A stretch of DNA of 64,000 bases from an uncultured Collinsella sp. (GCA_900544095.1 UQTV01000006.1:66576-130575); one strand, 5' to 3'; shown: positions 1 through 11,400, numbered from the stretch's first letter. The notes: generated from the sequence alone by a model not told the origin. Translations and numbers: made by a program.

Positions 1-18
1 GGCGCCCACGTTTTGGAT

Positions 19-801
19 TTATTGGGCTGTGGCGGTGAAGGTTGTTTTGTCGGCGGCGATGTGCACGTGCAACTTTGCCTGACCGTCACAGCTGATGAGC
101 ACGCCTACCTCGAACGGGGTTCCCGTCTTGTCGTAGGTCGAACGCACGATGCGCATCGCCGCCTTACCGGTGTTCTGTCCCAAAAGGCGCGCCTCATGCT
201 TGTCGAGGTTGACCGTCTCGTAGACGGCATCGACGCTTGCGGGCAGGATGCCGGTCTTTTCCGCGATGTAGGCGTAGAGCGAGCCATCCACGTCTTTGCG
301 TGTGAGCTCGGGGCAAAGTGACACGGGGATATAGACGTAGTTGAGCTCCATGGGTTTGTCGTTGGCGAGACGCAGGCGGCGAATCTCCCAGACGGGTGTC
401 CCTTCGGGCACTTTGAGCCCAGAGGCGATGCCGCGGACGGCCGGTATGCTTGAAAAGGCGAGAATCTGCGAGCTCGGAACCCGTCCCGCTTCGCGCATCC
501 GCGCGCTGAAATTCAGGGCCAGGTCGATGCCGGGTGCTGAGGTTTGGGGCTTGATGAACGTGCCCTGCCCACGTTTGCGCACCACGCGCCCCTCGATGAC
601 GAGATCTTGGAAGCAACGGCGCACGGTCGCGCGCGATAACTCCAGCCGCTCACAGATTTCGAGCTCGCGTGGCAGCGGCGTCTTGGTGTCGAACGCCTGG
701 CTGGCGATAAGCAGGGCGATTCGATGTTTAAGTTGGACATAGAGCGGCGTATCACCGCTGCGGTCGAAGGGTTCGGAGGCGAGAAACGAGATCATATCCA
801 T
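19..801 (-). CDS. GntR-family transcriptional regulator (UTRA effector domain)
   Basis: A DNA-binding repressor of the GntR/HutC class, 260 residues. The N-terminal winged helix (about residues 15-80) carries the family pattern PLYVQLKHRI, LPRELEICERLELSRATVRR and RKRGQGTF. The rest is a UTRA ligand-binding domain (VWEIRRLRLANDKPMELNYVYIP), a fold that typically senses phosphorylated sugars. ATG 801 is chosen because GGAGG lies six bases before it; a longer reading from 834 has no such support. It is divergent from the mannose-family PTS operon starting at 1110, so it probably controls that operon in response to the imported sugar phosphate. A palindrome at 885-899 is a likely operator. The family call is firm; the target and ligand are inferred from position. 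Confidence 0.9.
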   Translation of the reverse strand: MDMISFLASEPFDRSGDTPLYVQLKHRIALLIASQAFDTKTPLPRELEICERLELSRATVRRCFQDLVIEGRVVRKRGQGTFIKPQTSAPGIDLALNFSARMREAGRVPSSQILAFSSIPAVRGIASGLKVPEGTPVWEIRRLRLANDKPMELNYVYIPVSLCPELTRKDVDGSLYAYIAEKTGILPASVDAVYETVNLDKHEARLLGQNTGKAAMRIVRSTYDKTGTPFEVGVLISCDGQAKLHVHIAADKTTFTATAQ

Positions 802-884
802 GGGGTACCTCCATGTCGTGAGCATACGTGACATGGTCTGACACTGCGGGACAAACCGGTGATGTCAGGCCCGATTCTTGTTGG

Positions 885-899
885 TATGTATGGTACATA
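885..899. promoter_or_regulatory. Candidate GntR operator (TATGTA-TGG-TACATA)
   Basis: A perfect inverted repeat, TATGTA and TACATA separated by TGG, lies between the divergent GntR gene and the PTS operon. Short AT-rich palindromes are the usual targets of HutC-type GntR proteins. The role is inferred from position and symmetry. Confidence 0.45.
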
Positions 900-976
900 A
901 GGAACATAAAACATTTATCAGGCAATCTACCTGATATTTTAAAAATAATTAGAAGAAAAAATAATTTAGGCACAAA

Positions 977-1023
977 AATAGTTGCTACCGTTAACCGACG
1001 AATAGTTGCCGTTCGCAACTATT
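977..1023. promoter_or_regulatory. Repeat and inverted repeat upstream of the PTS operon
   Basis: AATAGTTGC occurs at 977-985 and 1001-1009, and its exact inverse GCAACTATT lies at 1015-1023. The last two form a nine-base stem with a five-base loop. The set sits 87 bases before the IIA start in a low-GC leader (about 900-1030). It could be a second operator or a leader RNA hairpin; the sequence does not decide which. Confidence 0.35.
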
Positions 1024-1109
1024 TTCTTGTACCGAACATGCCCCGGCGCAACAATAATCTCAGCAAAAAACAAAGCCGTGCGACACACGGCAGGTCGAGA
1101 GGAGACCGC

Positions 1110-1544
1110 ATGCGGTATCTGGTAATGGTCAGTCACGGAACGCTCGCTCCCGGACTGCACAGTGTCCTCAAGATGCTCGGCAATGACGCCCCGAACATCT
1201 TGTCGACGAGTCTCGTGGACGGCATGGGCGCTGACGAGTATGTCGAGAACGTCAAAGCGACGCTCGCTCCTGTTAACGCCGATGATGAGGTTGTCCTGCT
1301 CGGTGATATCCTGGGCGGATCGCCGCTCACCAATGCCATGAACACGCTGGCCGAGAAGGGCCTGCTCGCCCACACCATTGCCTTCGGCGGCATGAACCTG
1401 CCCATGGCTATGACCGCCATGATGGGGCTTGCCACCATGGACCTGGATTCTCTCAAGCAGATGATGCTGCAGGAGGGCAAGAACGGTATGTCCGAGCTTG
1501 TGGTCCCGACCGATGACGCCGACGACGAGGACGACGACATCTAG
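1110..1544 (+). CDS. PTS mannose/fructose/sorbose-family IIA component
   Basis: A cytoplasmic phosphocarrier of 144 residues that accepts phosphate from HPr and passes it to IIB. The N-terminus reads MRYLVMVSHGTLAPGL, with the phosphorylated histidine at His9. The motif DILGGSPLTNAM is typical of EIIA-Man proteins. The start is ATG 1110, preceded by GAGAGGAGA; the open frame runs upstream without any homology. The C-terminus is a very acidic tail (DDADDEDDDI). IIA and IIB are separate proteins here, as in Aga- and Sor-type systems, not fused as in E. coli ManX. First gene of the IIA-IIB-IIC-IID operon, with IIB 83 bases downstream. Confidence 0.93.
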   Translation: MRYLVMVSHGTLAPGLHSVLKMLGNDAPNILSTSLVDGMGADEYVENVKATLAPVNADDEVVLLGDILGGSPLTNAMNTLAEKGLLAHTIAFGGMNLPMAMTAMMGLATMDLDSLKQMMLQEGKNGMSELVVPTDDADDEDDDI

Positions 1545-1627
1545 GCCGCACCAAGGTTTCATCTAGCTGCAAACGTTAGGAAGAAGAGGCCGCGACCGCG
1601 GGCCTCATGAAGGAAAGGGGAGAACGT

Positions 1628-2116
1628 ATGATTTCGTTCATCCGTATTGACGACCGTATGATCCATGGACAGACCGTTACCCGTTGGGCCCTCGAGTATC
1701 CCTGCGACGGTCTTATCGCCGTCAACGACGCCGCGGCGTCCAACCCCGTGCTCAAGGAGGCCTACAAGAGTGCCTCGGGCAAGAAGACGTTCGTGTGGAC
1801 CAAGGAGCACTTCAAGGAGGTCTCCGAGAAGGTTCTCAAGTCCAACACCAAGTACTTCCTGATCACCAAGAACCCGCTCGACATGAAGGAACTTCTCGTC
1901 GATTTTGGCTTTAAGCCCGGCATGGACCGCATCATCGTCGGCCCCTGCAACGACCGTCCCGGCGCCACCAAGCTCGGCAACAACCAGTCGATCACGCAGG
2001 AAGAGGCCCAGGCGCTCGAGGATCTCACCAACGCCGGCTACACGGTCGAGTTCGCCCTTATCAAGGAGAAATCCATTGGTGAGTGGCCCAAGTTCCGCGG
2101 TCAGTTTGGCTTCTAG
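1628..2116 (+). CDS. PTS mannose/fructose/sorbose-family IIB component
   Basis: A sugar-specific phosphotransferase of 162 residues that takes phosphate from IIA and transfers it to the sugar as it enters through IIC/IID. The conserved phosphorylation motif IRIDDRMIHGQ places the active histidine at His13. The later motif RIIVGPCNDRPGATKLG and the C-terminal KFRGQFGF are also family features. The start at 1628 follows GAAAGGGGAG; a seven-codon longer reading lacks a ribosome site. Its length is normal for a stand-alone IIB. Co-transcribed with IIA before it and IIC/IID after it. Confidence 0.94.
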   Translation: MISFIRIDDRMIHGQTVTRWALEYPCDGLIAVNDAAASNPVLKEAYKSASGKKTFVWTKEHFKEVSEKVLKSNTKYFLITKNPLDMKELLVDFGFKPGMDRIIVGPCNDRPGATKLGNNQSITQEEAQALEDLTNAGYTVEFALIKEKSIGEWPKFRGQFGF

Positions 2117-2187
2117 TTAGGCGCCAGCTGCATTTTGGTACCTACAGCCCTGGGGAAAGGGGCTGAGGAATAAAGAAAGGGGAAAGC

Positions 2188-3045
2188 ATGGCAATCAATG
2201 CATTCCAAGCCGCGCTGTTCGGCCTGTTCGCCTGCCTGGCATCACTGCCTGGCATGGGCGGCACGACGATCGGCAACTACACTCTGGGTCGTCCTCTGGT
2301 CGCCGGCCTCATCGTCGGCATCATCATGGGCGATATGCAGACGGGCATCCTCGTCGGCGCTGCCATCCAGGTTGTCTACATCGCTCTCGTGACCCCCGGC
2401 GGAACCGTCTCCGCCGACGTCCGCGCCGTGTCCTATATCGGCATCCCGCTGGCGATCCTCGCCATCAAGAACTCGGGCATCGATCCCGCCTCTGCTGAGG
2501 CTGCCGGCATGGCCGCATCCCTCGGTGCCGCCGTCGGCACGCTCGGCACTGTGCTCTTCTATGGCACCGCCACCATTAACCTGGTGTGGCAGGGCATGGG
2601 CTGGAAGTGGCTCGAGAAGGGCGACCTCCACAAGCTCTACCTGGTCAACAACGTTCTGCCTTGGATCGGTCACATCGTCTGCTCGTTCCTCCCGACGTTC
2701 ATCATCACCATGGGCGGCACCGCCATGGTCGACCTTATGAAGACCTACATGCCCATGGACGGCATCGCGATGAAGACGCTGTTCACCGTCGGCTCGCTGC
2801 TGCCTACCGTCGGTATCGCCATCCTGCTCAAGCAGGTCATCTCCAAGCCGACGGACTTCCTCACGTTCTTCTTCGGCTTCACCCTGTCCGCTGTCATGGG
2901 ATGCAACCTGATTGCCGCCGCCGGCATCGGCTGCTTCTTCGCCCTGATCAACTATGAGATCGCTTCGCTCAAGATCGACCTCGCAAACGCTCCCAAGGCA
3001 GCTATCGCCTCGGGCTCCGATGATGAGGAAGAGGAGGACATCTAA
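2188..3045 (+). CDS. PTS mannose-family IIC membrane component
   Basis: An integral membrane subunit of 285 residues that, with IID, forms the sugar channel. It is almost wholly hydrophobic, with glycine-rich segments (GMGGTTIGNYTLGRPL, GIIMGDMQTGILVGAAIQ) characteristic of EIIC in the mannose-sorbose family. It ends in an acidic tail (SDDEEEEDI) similar to that of IIA. The start at 2188 is supported by AAAGGGGAAAG. Its stop codon overlaps the IID start by one base (TAATG), indicating translational coupling. The transported sugar cannot be read from the sequence; GalNAc, fructose, mannose or sorbose are all possible. Confidence 0.93.
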   Translation: MAINAFQAALFGLFACLASLPGMGGTTIGNYTLGRPLVAGLIVGIIMGDMQTGILVGAAIQVVYIALVTPGGTVSADVRAVSYIGIPLAILAIKNSGIDPASAEAAGMAASLGAAVGTLGTVLFYGTATINLVWQGMGWKWLEKGDLHKLYLVNNVLPWIGHIVCSFLPTFIITMGGTAMVDLMKTYMPMDGIAMKTLFTVGSLLPTVGIAILLKQVISKPTDFLTFFFGFTLSAVMGCNLIAAAGIGCFFALINYEIASLKIDLANAPKAAIASGSDDEEEEDI

Positions 3046-3872
3046 TGGCAGAGAAGAAGAAACTCTCTAAGAAAACGCTTGCCAAGTCGTTCCGTAACTG
3101 GTCCTATGGCAACCTGACCTGCTTCTCGCAGGAGCACATGCAGACCTTCGGTTACCTGTGCGCCATGCTTCCGATCGTCGAGGAGCTCTACGACACGCCC
3201 GAGGAGCAGAAGCAGGCCCTCCAGACCTACTCCGCGTTCTTCAACACCGAGCCGCAGATCGGCACCATGATTGTCGGCGTCACCGCCGGCCTCGAGGAGG
3301 CTCGCGCAAACGGCGAGGCCATCGACGACGACGCCATCAACGGCATCCGCGCCGGCCTCATGGGCCCGCTCGCCGGCCTTGGCGACTCGCTGATCGTCGG
3401 TACCCTGATCCCGATCCTGCTCGGTATCGCCCTCGGTCTCTCGACCGGCGGCTCCCCGCTCGGCGCTATCTTCTATATCGTCGTGTGGAACCTGCTCATG
3501 TACCTCGGCATGCGCTTTGCCTACAACCAGGGCTATGAGCTCGGCGGCAAGGCAGTCGAGGCCCTCGTCGGCCCCAAGGCAAAGGCTCTTCGCGATTCCA
3601 TCGTGATGGTCGGTACCATGGTCATCGGTGCAGTCGGTGCTACCTGGGTCTCCATCACCTGCAGCCCCAACCTGGTGCTGCCCGGTGGCGGTAAGTTCCA
3701 GGACACGCTCGATGGCATCTATCCGCACCTGCTGCCGATGGTCTTCATCATCTTCTGCTGGTACATGATGACCAAGAAGAAGGTCAACCCCATCGTTATG
3801 ATGCTGATCCTCGTTGTGATCGCATTTGTGGGCGTTGTTATTGGCTTCTTCGACCCGGCGCTGAGCTACTAG
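3045..3872 (+). CDS. PTS mannose-family IID membrane component
   Basis: The second membrane subunit of the mannose-family permease, 275 residues. It has the family signature SFRNWSYGNLTCFSQEHMQ near the N-terminus and IRAGLMGPLAGLGDSLIVGT in the middle, followed by several membrane segments and the C-terminal MVFIIFCWYMM stretch. It starts inside the IIC stop codon, so IIC and IID are made in step. It is the last gene of the operon, followed 22 bases later by a hairpin terminator. The family assignment is secure. Confidence 0.94.
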   Translation: MAEKKKLSKKTLAKSFRNWSYGNLTCFSQEHMQTFGYLCAMLPIVEELYDTPEEQKQALQTYSAFFNTEPQIGTMIVGVTAGLEEARANGEAIDDDAINGIRAGLMGPLAGLGDSLIVGTLIPILLGIALGLSTGGSPLGAIFYIVVWNLLMYLGMRFAYNQGYELGGKAVEALVGPKAKALRDSIVMVGTMVIGAVGATWVSITCSPNLVLPGGGKFQDTLDGIYPHLLPMVFIIFCWYMMTKKKVNPIVMMLILVVIAFVGVVIGFFDPALSY

Positions 3873-3894
3873 TCATCATCCTTTGACCCCCTTT

Positions 3895-3924
3895 AAGGCC
3901 GTGCGGCCTCAACCGCACGGCCTT
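3895..3924 (+). terminator. Terminator of the PTS operon
   Basis: AAGGCCGTGCGG (3895-3906) pairs perfectly with CCGCACGGCCTT (3913-3924) around a six-base loop. The following run, CTGATTTTA, is only moderately T-rich. Confidence 0.75.
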
Positions 3925-4068
3925 CTGATTTTACGCCGCCCTTCAAGGGCAATATGGCCAGCGACCTCCATCGCCTACACGACACCCGCTATATTGCTCT
4001 TGAAAGATGACGTATTCGATAAACGATGTACTTGCACATGATGCACGCTATGCACGAGGAGGACCCAT

Positions 4069-4395
4069 ATGCACGAGAAACACGGACACGACCTTTCGCG
4101 CGACGACTTGATCCGCGAGGCAAAGATGCAGACCGATGCTATTCAGCGGCTCAACGTTTGGCTGCGCCTGGGCTATTCGCTCGTGGCTATTGGCTTTTTG
4201 GTGGGGATGTGGGGTATGCAGGGCGGTCCCGGCTGGGGCGTCCCCGCGGGCATCGTGTGCCTGGTGGTGGGCACTCCGCTTTCGATTGTGCTTAAGGTTG
4301 GCACGACCAACGCCAAAAAGAATGTTGAGCGTATGCTCGAGGCCGCGGGTATCGACGTTGAGGAGCTTATGCGACGCAAGAAGGACGAGCAATAG
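4069..4395 (+). CDS. Small membrane protein of unknown function
   Basis: A 108-residue protein not recognised as a named family. It has a charged N-terminus (HEKHGHDLSRDDLIREAKMQ), two hydrophobic segments at about residues 36-52 and 57-75 split by a glycine/proline-rich turn (MWGMQGGPGWGVP), and a basic C-terminal helix (ERMLEAAGIDVEELMRRKKDEQ). The layout suggests a two-pass membrane protein with both ends in the cytoplasm. The start at 4069 follows GAGGAGG. It stands between the PTS operon and a MarR gene and belongs clearly to neither. Confidence 0.75.
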   Translation: MHEKHGHDLSRDDLIREAKMQTDAIQRLNVWLRLGYSLVAIGFLVGMWGMQGGPGWGVPAGIVCLVVGTPLSIVLKVGTTNAKKNVERMLEAAGIDVEELMRRKKDEQ

Positions 4396-4463
4396 ACTTC
4401 CGCGTTGGGGTATCATAAATAATTGTTGCGAATGTTAACTAATGTACGGCAAATGACGGTTTT

Positions 4464-4940
4464 ATGGCCCTTCTAGAGTTGCAAAGGACAATATCCCCAG
4501 TGGATTACGATGACGTCGCTCGAAAACTGATTGTGTACTCACGTTCCCTTGCCAAGGGATCCTTGAGTGCTGCCGGCGGCGCCAGTGTGGGCGAGGCACC
4601 GGTTTTACAGTATCTATCGGGTATTGACGGTGATGTCATTCCCTCCGAGATTGCCAAGAAGCTGAAATTCTCCCGTGCGCGCATGTCGCATATCTTGGAT
4701 TCACTCGAGAGCAAGGGTTACGTTCAGCGCAGGACCGATCCAAACGATCGTCGGCGTGTGCTGGTGAGCATTACCGAGGAAGGCCGTGATTTCGCGGCGA
4801 AAAAAAATGCCGAGAGTGTGGCATCGCTCTCGAAACAACTCTCAGCGCTCGGCGAGCACGATGCCCAGGAGCTCGTGCGCATTCTGAATAAAGCCTATAG
4901 CCTTACCTATGATGCCGACGATTACCTGGACAATCTATAA
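4464..4940 (+). CDS. MarR-family transcriptional regulator
   Basis: A winged-helix regulator of up to 158 residues. The DNA-binding part is clear: EIAKKLKFSRARMSHILDSLESKGYVQRRTDPNDRRRVLVSITEEG, with the recognition helix at SRARMSHILDSL and the DPNDRRR wing typical of MarR proteins. ATG 4464 has no good ribosome site. GTG 4500 follows AAAGGAC and may be the true start, which would shorten the protein by 12 residues. The next gene in the same direction is the GH31 wall protein 500 bases downstream, so control of that gene is possible. A stem at 4959-4980 follows the stop. Confidence 0.88.
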   Translation: MALLELQRTISPVDYDDVARKLIVYSRSLAKGSLSAAGGASVGEAPVLQYLSGIDGDVIPSEIAKKLKFSRARMSHILDSLESKGYVQRRTDPNDRRRVLVSITEEGRDFAAKKNAESVASLSKQLSALGEHDAQELVRILNKAYSLTYDADDYLDNL

Positions 4941-4958
4941 GGATAAAGGCAGACATTT

Positions 4959-4980
4959 GGGTGCATCTTGAAATGCACCC
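4959..4980 (+). terminator. Hairpin after the MarR gene
   Basis: GGGTGCAT (4959-4966) and ATGCACCC (4973-4980) form a perfect stem with a six-base loop 18 bases after the MarR stop. There is no T run after it, so termination is uncertain. Confidence 0.45.
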
Positions 4981-5442
4981 GGGACAGTTGTGCCCATTGA
5001 CTACCGTCAGCATCTCATTCCAAACCAAATCAGCCAACGTACGGCATAGCAATCTCCGGTAGGTCGCAGGGCGGCGGTCGAGCTTTTCTCTCGGGAAACT
5101 TCGCGAAGTCCAGTTCCCGAGGGAAAGGTATGGTCTGTGTAATACCAGATAAACAGTACATTTTTGCTAGATTGGTATTTGACTGAAGAACCAATTGGTA
5201 TGGCTTATTAAGCCCACCTTGCCGTTGACGCTCATTTTACTGCCGCTGGTGGACTTCCGAACTTGGTTGCGCAAGTGCTCCCATATATTGATATGACCTA
5301 GTAGGTGGCTATCTGGTTACCACCAGTTGGCCCCTTGGTAACGGGTGGCCTCATTGTGCGGAATGTACCGAACATCCCCGTTTGATACGTTTTCCCATGC
5401 TGCCGGGGGGCGTCCTCGGCATCTCGGAAGAAAGGAGACCAG
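4981..5442. promoter_or_regulatory. Long leader of the GH31 gene with several palindromes
   Basis: About 460 bases without a gene. CTCGGGAAACT (5090-5100) and AGTTCCCGAG (5112-5121) flank the perfect palindrome ACTTCGCGAAGT. Further on, TTGGTAT occurs twice, once within the perfect palindrome ACCAATTGGT (5190-5199), with an inverted ATACCA near 5152. A GGTTACC / GGTAAC pair lies around 5315-5342. The ribosome site GAAAGGAG precedes GTG 5443. The density of symmetric sites suggests regulated transcription, possibly by the adjacent MarR protein; this is inference. Confidence 0.4.
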
Positions 5443-8400
5443 GTGCGCAGGAATTCCATTTTTACGAAACGGTGGGTGAAGGGAAGCGCGGTCCTCGTTG
5501 CCACTGCAGCGACGCTCGTGTTTGCCAATCCCCAACAGGCGATTGCCACGCCACTCAAGGGCGTCGACTCAGCGACCGTGTCCCAGTCTGCCTCGAATGT
5601 CGTCGACATCGATTTCGCTGACGGCATCAAGGGCCGTATTACGTTCCTCGAGGACGGTATTTTCCGTTATAACGTCGACCCCAAGGGTGAGTTTTCCGAT
5701 TACGCCACACCGCGCAGTAAGTCCCACACGGCTAAAATCCAGGCTCAGCCCGATACCTCGGACACCTACAGCAAGCCGAGTGCGACGGTTGCCGACAAGG
5801 GCGACACTATCGAGATCACCGGCGGAAAGGCGACCGTGATCCTGGACAAGGCGACCGGCAAGATGAGTATCAAGTCAGGCGACCGTGTCGTGGTTTCCGA
5901 GTCCGCGTCCCTCGACCTTGATAAGAAGGGTACCGTCCAGACGCTCGCCAAGGAGAAGTCCGAGAACTTCTTTGGCGGCGGCACCCAGAACGGACGCTTC
6001 CTGCACACCAACCAGACCATCGCCATCTCCAACACGAACAACTGGACCGATGGCGGCGTTGCCTCGCCCAACCCGTTTTATTGGACGAGTGACGGCTACG
6101 GCGTACTCCGAAACACGTTTGCAGAGGGTTCCTACGACTTCGGTTCCACGGACTCATCGACGGTCACGACTTTGCACAGCGAGAATGAGTTTGATGCCTA
6201 CTACTTCGTGGCGACCAACGAGGGCGCTTCGAACGTGGCAACCGAGATGCTGCAGGACTACTACAAGGTGACCGGTAACCCGGTACTGCTGCCCGAGTAC
6301 GGGTTCTACCTTGGTCATCTTAATGCCTATAACCGTGATGGCTGGTCAACGACCTCGGGTCAAAAGAAGTGGGAGACCAAGGGCAGCAAGTCCTCGAGCG
6401 AGAAGGGCGACGTTAAGTACGAGTCTGGCATGTCGACGGGCTACAAGCTCGACGGCACACTTGCGGCCGAGACGCTCAACGGTGAGGGCCCTACGGTTGA
6501 TACCGAGAACATGAAAGCGACCGATTTCGACCGCCAGTTCTCTGCTCGTCAGGTTATCGATGACTACGAGGACAACGACATGCCGCTCGGCTGGTTCCTG
6601 CCGAACGACGGTTACGGCGCCGGCTATGGCCAGAACGGTTACTACAAGACCGGCGGCGTCAACTCCGACGGAGCGAGCTCGGCCGACCGTCTTAACGCTG
6701 TGCGTGCCAATGTCGACAACCTTAAGAAGTTCACCGAGTATGCCAACTCCAAGGGTGTGAGCACGGGCTTGTGGACCCAGTCCAACCTTGAGCCCGACAG
6801 CAACCCTGAGACCCCGTGGCATCTGCTTCGCGACTTCGACGCCGAGGTCAAGACGGGAGGCATCACTACCCTTAAGACCGACGTTGCCTGGGTTGGATCT
6901 GGCTACTCCTTTGGTCTTAATGGCATCAAGACAGCTTATGACACGGTGACGACCGGCGCTAACAAGCGCCCCAACATCATCACGCTCGATGGTTGGGCCG
7001 GCACGCAGCGCTTTGGTGGCATTTGGACCGGCGACCAGTATGGCGGTAACTGGGAGTACATTCGCTTCCATATCCCCACGTATATCGGTCAGAGTCTTTC
7101 GGGCAACCCCAACATCGGCTCCGACATGGATGGCATCTTTGGCGGCGACCCCATCATTTCTGCGCGTGACTACCAGTGGAAGACGTTCACGCCCTCTATG
7201 CTTGACATGGACGGTTGGGGCACCTACCGTAAATCGCCCATGACGCACGGCGATCCCTACACAGGCATCTCGCGCTTCTACCTCAAGCTCAAGGCGCAGC
7301 TCATGCCCTATATCTACACGAGCGCGGCCTCGGCGGCCAACATCGACACGGGTAACGGCGATGCCGGCCTGCCCATGATCCGCGCCATGCTGCTTTCCGA
7401 CAACTCCGAGTACGCCGCAAGCACTTCGACGCAGTACCAGTATATGTTCGGTGAGAACTTCCTAGTGGCACCGGTGTATCAGGATACCCAGGCAGATGAG
7501 AACGGCAACGACATTCGCAATGGGATCTACCTCCCCAACTACGGCACCGACGAGAATCCCACCATCTGGATCGATTACTTCTCGGGTAAGCAGTATCGCG
7601 GCGGCCAGGTTCTCAACAACTACGAGGCTCCGCTTTGGAAGCTGCCGCTGTTTGTGAAGGCCAACGCTATCGTGCCGATGTACGCCGAGAACAACAACCC
7701 CGAGGCAGTGAGCGACACCAACACCAAGGGTACCGACCGCAGTCAGCGTATCGTCGAGTTCTTCGCCACCGAGGGCGACGGCACCTTTACGCAGTACGAG
7801 GACGACGGCTCCTCCATCGAAAACAACACGACTGAGGACGATTCCTACGGCACGATCGACAATATCTCCTACGGTGAGCATGTGAGCACCGTCTACAGCT
7901 CCAAGGCCGCAGGCGGCACCGCGACCTTTACCGCCGAGGCCTCGCAGGGCGGCTACAACGGCTACGACTCCAACCGCACCACGACCTTCGTGGCCAATGT
8001 GTCCGCCAAGCCCACGAGCGTCGTCGCCAAGAACGGCGGATCCGCACTCAACGTGGTTGAGGTCAACTCGCAGGAGACCTTTGACGCCGCGACCCCCGAG
8101 GCCGGCCAGGCGGTCTACTTCTACAGCAAGACCCCCAACCTCAACCACTACGGCAGCGATGCGGACGGCACCGAGGCCGAGCAGGGCGAGAGCTTCAACA
8201 ACACCAAGATCACCACGAACCCCAAGGTCTACGTCAAGTTCGCGAAGACCGATGTTGCTGCAGCGGCGCAGACGCTTGAGCTGGGCGGTTTCGTGAACGC
8301 CGACGCAACGCTCACAGCCGATCGCCTCAACGAGAACCTCTCCGCACCCACGAACCTTGCTGCCCCCGAGGACGTCACGACCCCAACGAGCATCAAGCTC

Positions 8401-11400
8401 ACCTGGGGAAAGGTCGATGGTGCTACCTCCTACGACCTTAAGGTCGACGGCACTGTGTTTGCCGTGGGTGATGCGGCCGAGTTCACGCACACCGACCTCG
8501 CCTACAATAGCAAGCACACCTACCAGATTCGTTCGCGCAACGCCGAGGGTTACTCCGCCTGGAGCGATGTGCTCGAGGCGAACTCCGCACTCGATCCGTG
8601 GCGGAACGTCCCCGACGCCGAGCAAATCACCTGGGAGGGCTCACTTTACGGCAGCCATAAGGCCGAGCTCGCCTTCGACCATGAGTTCCAGTCGGGCGAC
8701 GGCGGTTTCCACTCCGGTGGCAACGATCTGGGCAAGGCGCTTACCGTTGACTATGGACGCGCTTACAAGCTCGATAAGCTCGAGTACTATCCGCGCGATG
8801 ACGCCGGCAACGGCACTGTGACCAAGATGCGTGTTGAGACGAGTCTCGATGGCGTCCACTGGACGAGCCAGGAGGTCGATTGGGCACGTTCCGCTGATTG
8901 TAAGACGGTAGCGTTTGACGGCACCGTGGCCGCCCGTTACGTGCGCATGACACCGCTCGCCTCGGTCGGCAATTTCTTCTCCGCGTCCGAGATTGCCATC
9001 TACAAGACCGACGGCACGGATGGCTTCGCCGTGGGCTCCAACCTCAACAAGGCCACGATCTCCGACGGAGACTACTCCAACATGAAGAACTACCTGGGCC
9101 TCGAGAATCGCGAGCCCGATACCCCGACGTTCGGTTCGCAGATCCGCGACCACTTCGCCGACCTCAACGATAACGGCGTTTACGACGTCTACGATTACTC
9201 GTTCACCATGGCAGGTCTTGACGGTGGCACTAAACAAAAGGGCAAGGTCGCAGGTTCGCTCGCGGTGATACCGAGCAAGACCGAGGTCGAGGCTGGTGAT
9301 GAGATCACCGTTGATGTCTATGCGGCCGACGCCAAGAACGTCAACGCCCTGGGCGCTCTCGTCAACTTCAAGAGCGACCAGTTCGAGTTTGTGTCCGAGA
9401 GCATCGCGCAGGACGGCTCGACTGCCGGCATGGAGAACCTGTCTCGCGAGAAGGTCCAGTTCGCGGACAGAACGCAGACTATCAATCTCGCCTTTGCCAA
9501 CCGCGGCGATGGCAAGCTCTACAACGGTACCGGCGCGGTGGCGAGTTTCAAGCTCAAGGCCAAGACCGCCGGCAAGGTCGAACTGCCCTCGACATCTTGG
9601 CTCATCGGTCCGGCATGCGACGCGCTTGAGTTTGCGAGCGACGGCACGGTGACGATGCCGGATGTTCCTCAGCCAACGGTCGCCGAGTACGGTCAGGATG
9701 CCTTCAACATCACGATGACCAACGATGAGCTCACGACCGACGACGGGACCAACGTCGAGAAACTTATCCAGCAGAAGAGCTATAACGCGCTGTTCGATAA
9801 TAACGAGGGCGACAACGGCTTTGAGTTCCTATGGGACTGGAGCGGCAACTGGGACAGCGAGGGTAAGCTTCCGAGTTACGTGAAGCTTCCCACCACGATG
9901 ACATTCGCATTTAAGACGCCGTCGAAACTCGATAGTGTCGAGGTCGTTAACCGCAACGGTGGCAACGGAACCGTGCAGAAGATCAAGGCTGTCGTGACGT
10001 TCGAGGATGGCTCGACCCAAGAGTTCGCGGGCGGGGAGTACGATTCCTTCCGGGCTCGCTACGCCTTTGGCCTCTCTGCCGAGAACAAGGGCAAGAAGGC
10101 GACCAAGGTCGAGGTCACGCCGCTTGAGGCATCGGGTGACCAGATGCTCACACTGCGTGAGGTCAACTTCAACTACACGCAGGGTGTCGAGGCCATCGAG
10201 GGTGTCGAGCTAGGCAAGAACCAGACCGAGTTCTTTGAAGGCGACATTACGCCCGTCGACGCCAAGGCTACGCCTGAGAGCGCTGGCTACCCCTATGTGA
10301 CGGTCGAGAGCTCCGACCCCTCTGTGGTAAGCGTCTCCGCTGTTCAGGCTGGCGATAGCGTGAGCTACTACCTGCGTGCCAACAAGGCCGGCAAGGCAAA
10401 GATCACGGTGGCGTCGGTACTCGACCCCTCCAAGACCGCATCCTATGAGGTCGAGGTCAAGGCTGGTGTCGATACCTCTGCGCTCGTGGCAGCGCTTTCC
10501 AAGGCCGCGGGCTACAGCGAGTCCGTCTACACCAAGGATTCCTATGCAGCTCTCACCACTGCGGTCGAGGCGGCTCGGAAGCTCCTCGACAGCGGCCAGG
10601 GCAGCTATAGCAAGAAGGATGTCGCAGACGCCACTGCCAAGATCGAGAAGGCAATCGACGGCCTCAAGATGCGCCCTGTCGATGAGAAGATCCTCATCAA
10701 CACGCCCGAGAACCGCAAGAACGTCAAGGTGGCCGACTTCTCGAGTGAGGCCGACTACGAGGGCAGCAACGCCGTCAACGCTCTCGACGGCGACGAGCGG
10801 ACGCTTTGGCACAGCGACTGGGCCCATGGGACCGGTATGCCCCAGTATCTGAGTGTCGACCTGGGCCGCGACTACGATCTCACCGACGTTACATTCCTGC
10901 CGCGCCAGGACGGCGGCACTAACGGCGATATCTTCGAGGCCGAGATACTGGTCTCCGACACTGCCGACGGTTATGAGATGGGCACCGCCGCGTCGATGGG
11001 TACGTTCGCCTTCGACAACGACGGCCGCGTGCTCACCGACCGTGGCGACTGGAAGCAGATGAGCTTTGGCGCCGCGCGCGGTCGCTACGTGACCGTCAAG
11101 GTGATTCACGCCGGCGGTGGCGACGTTGATGCCTACTGCAGCATGGCGGAGCTCAAGTTCTACGGTACGGCCGTCCCCGATCCGGTGGCGAAGGATGATC
11201 TCGCTACCGCGATCGAAAAGGTTGATGCCGAGGTTGCTGCCGGCGACCTCAAGGCCGGTGACTACACCGAGGCCTCCTGGACGGCGCTCGAGAACGCCCT
11301 GGCGAGCGCCCGCGCCATCTTGAGCGATGAGGACGCCACGCAGGACGAGGTCGACCAGGCGCTCAGGGCGCTCGAGAGCGCCCGCGGCGCGCTCGAGAAG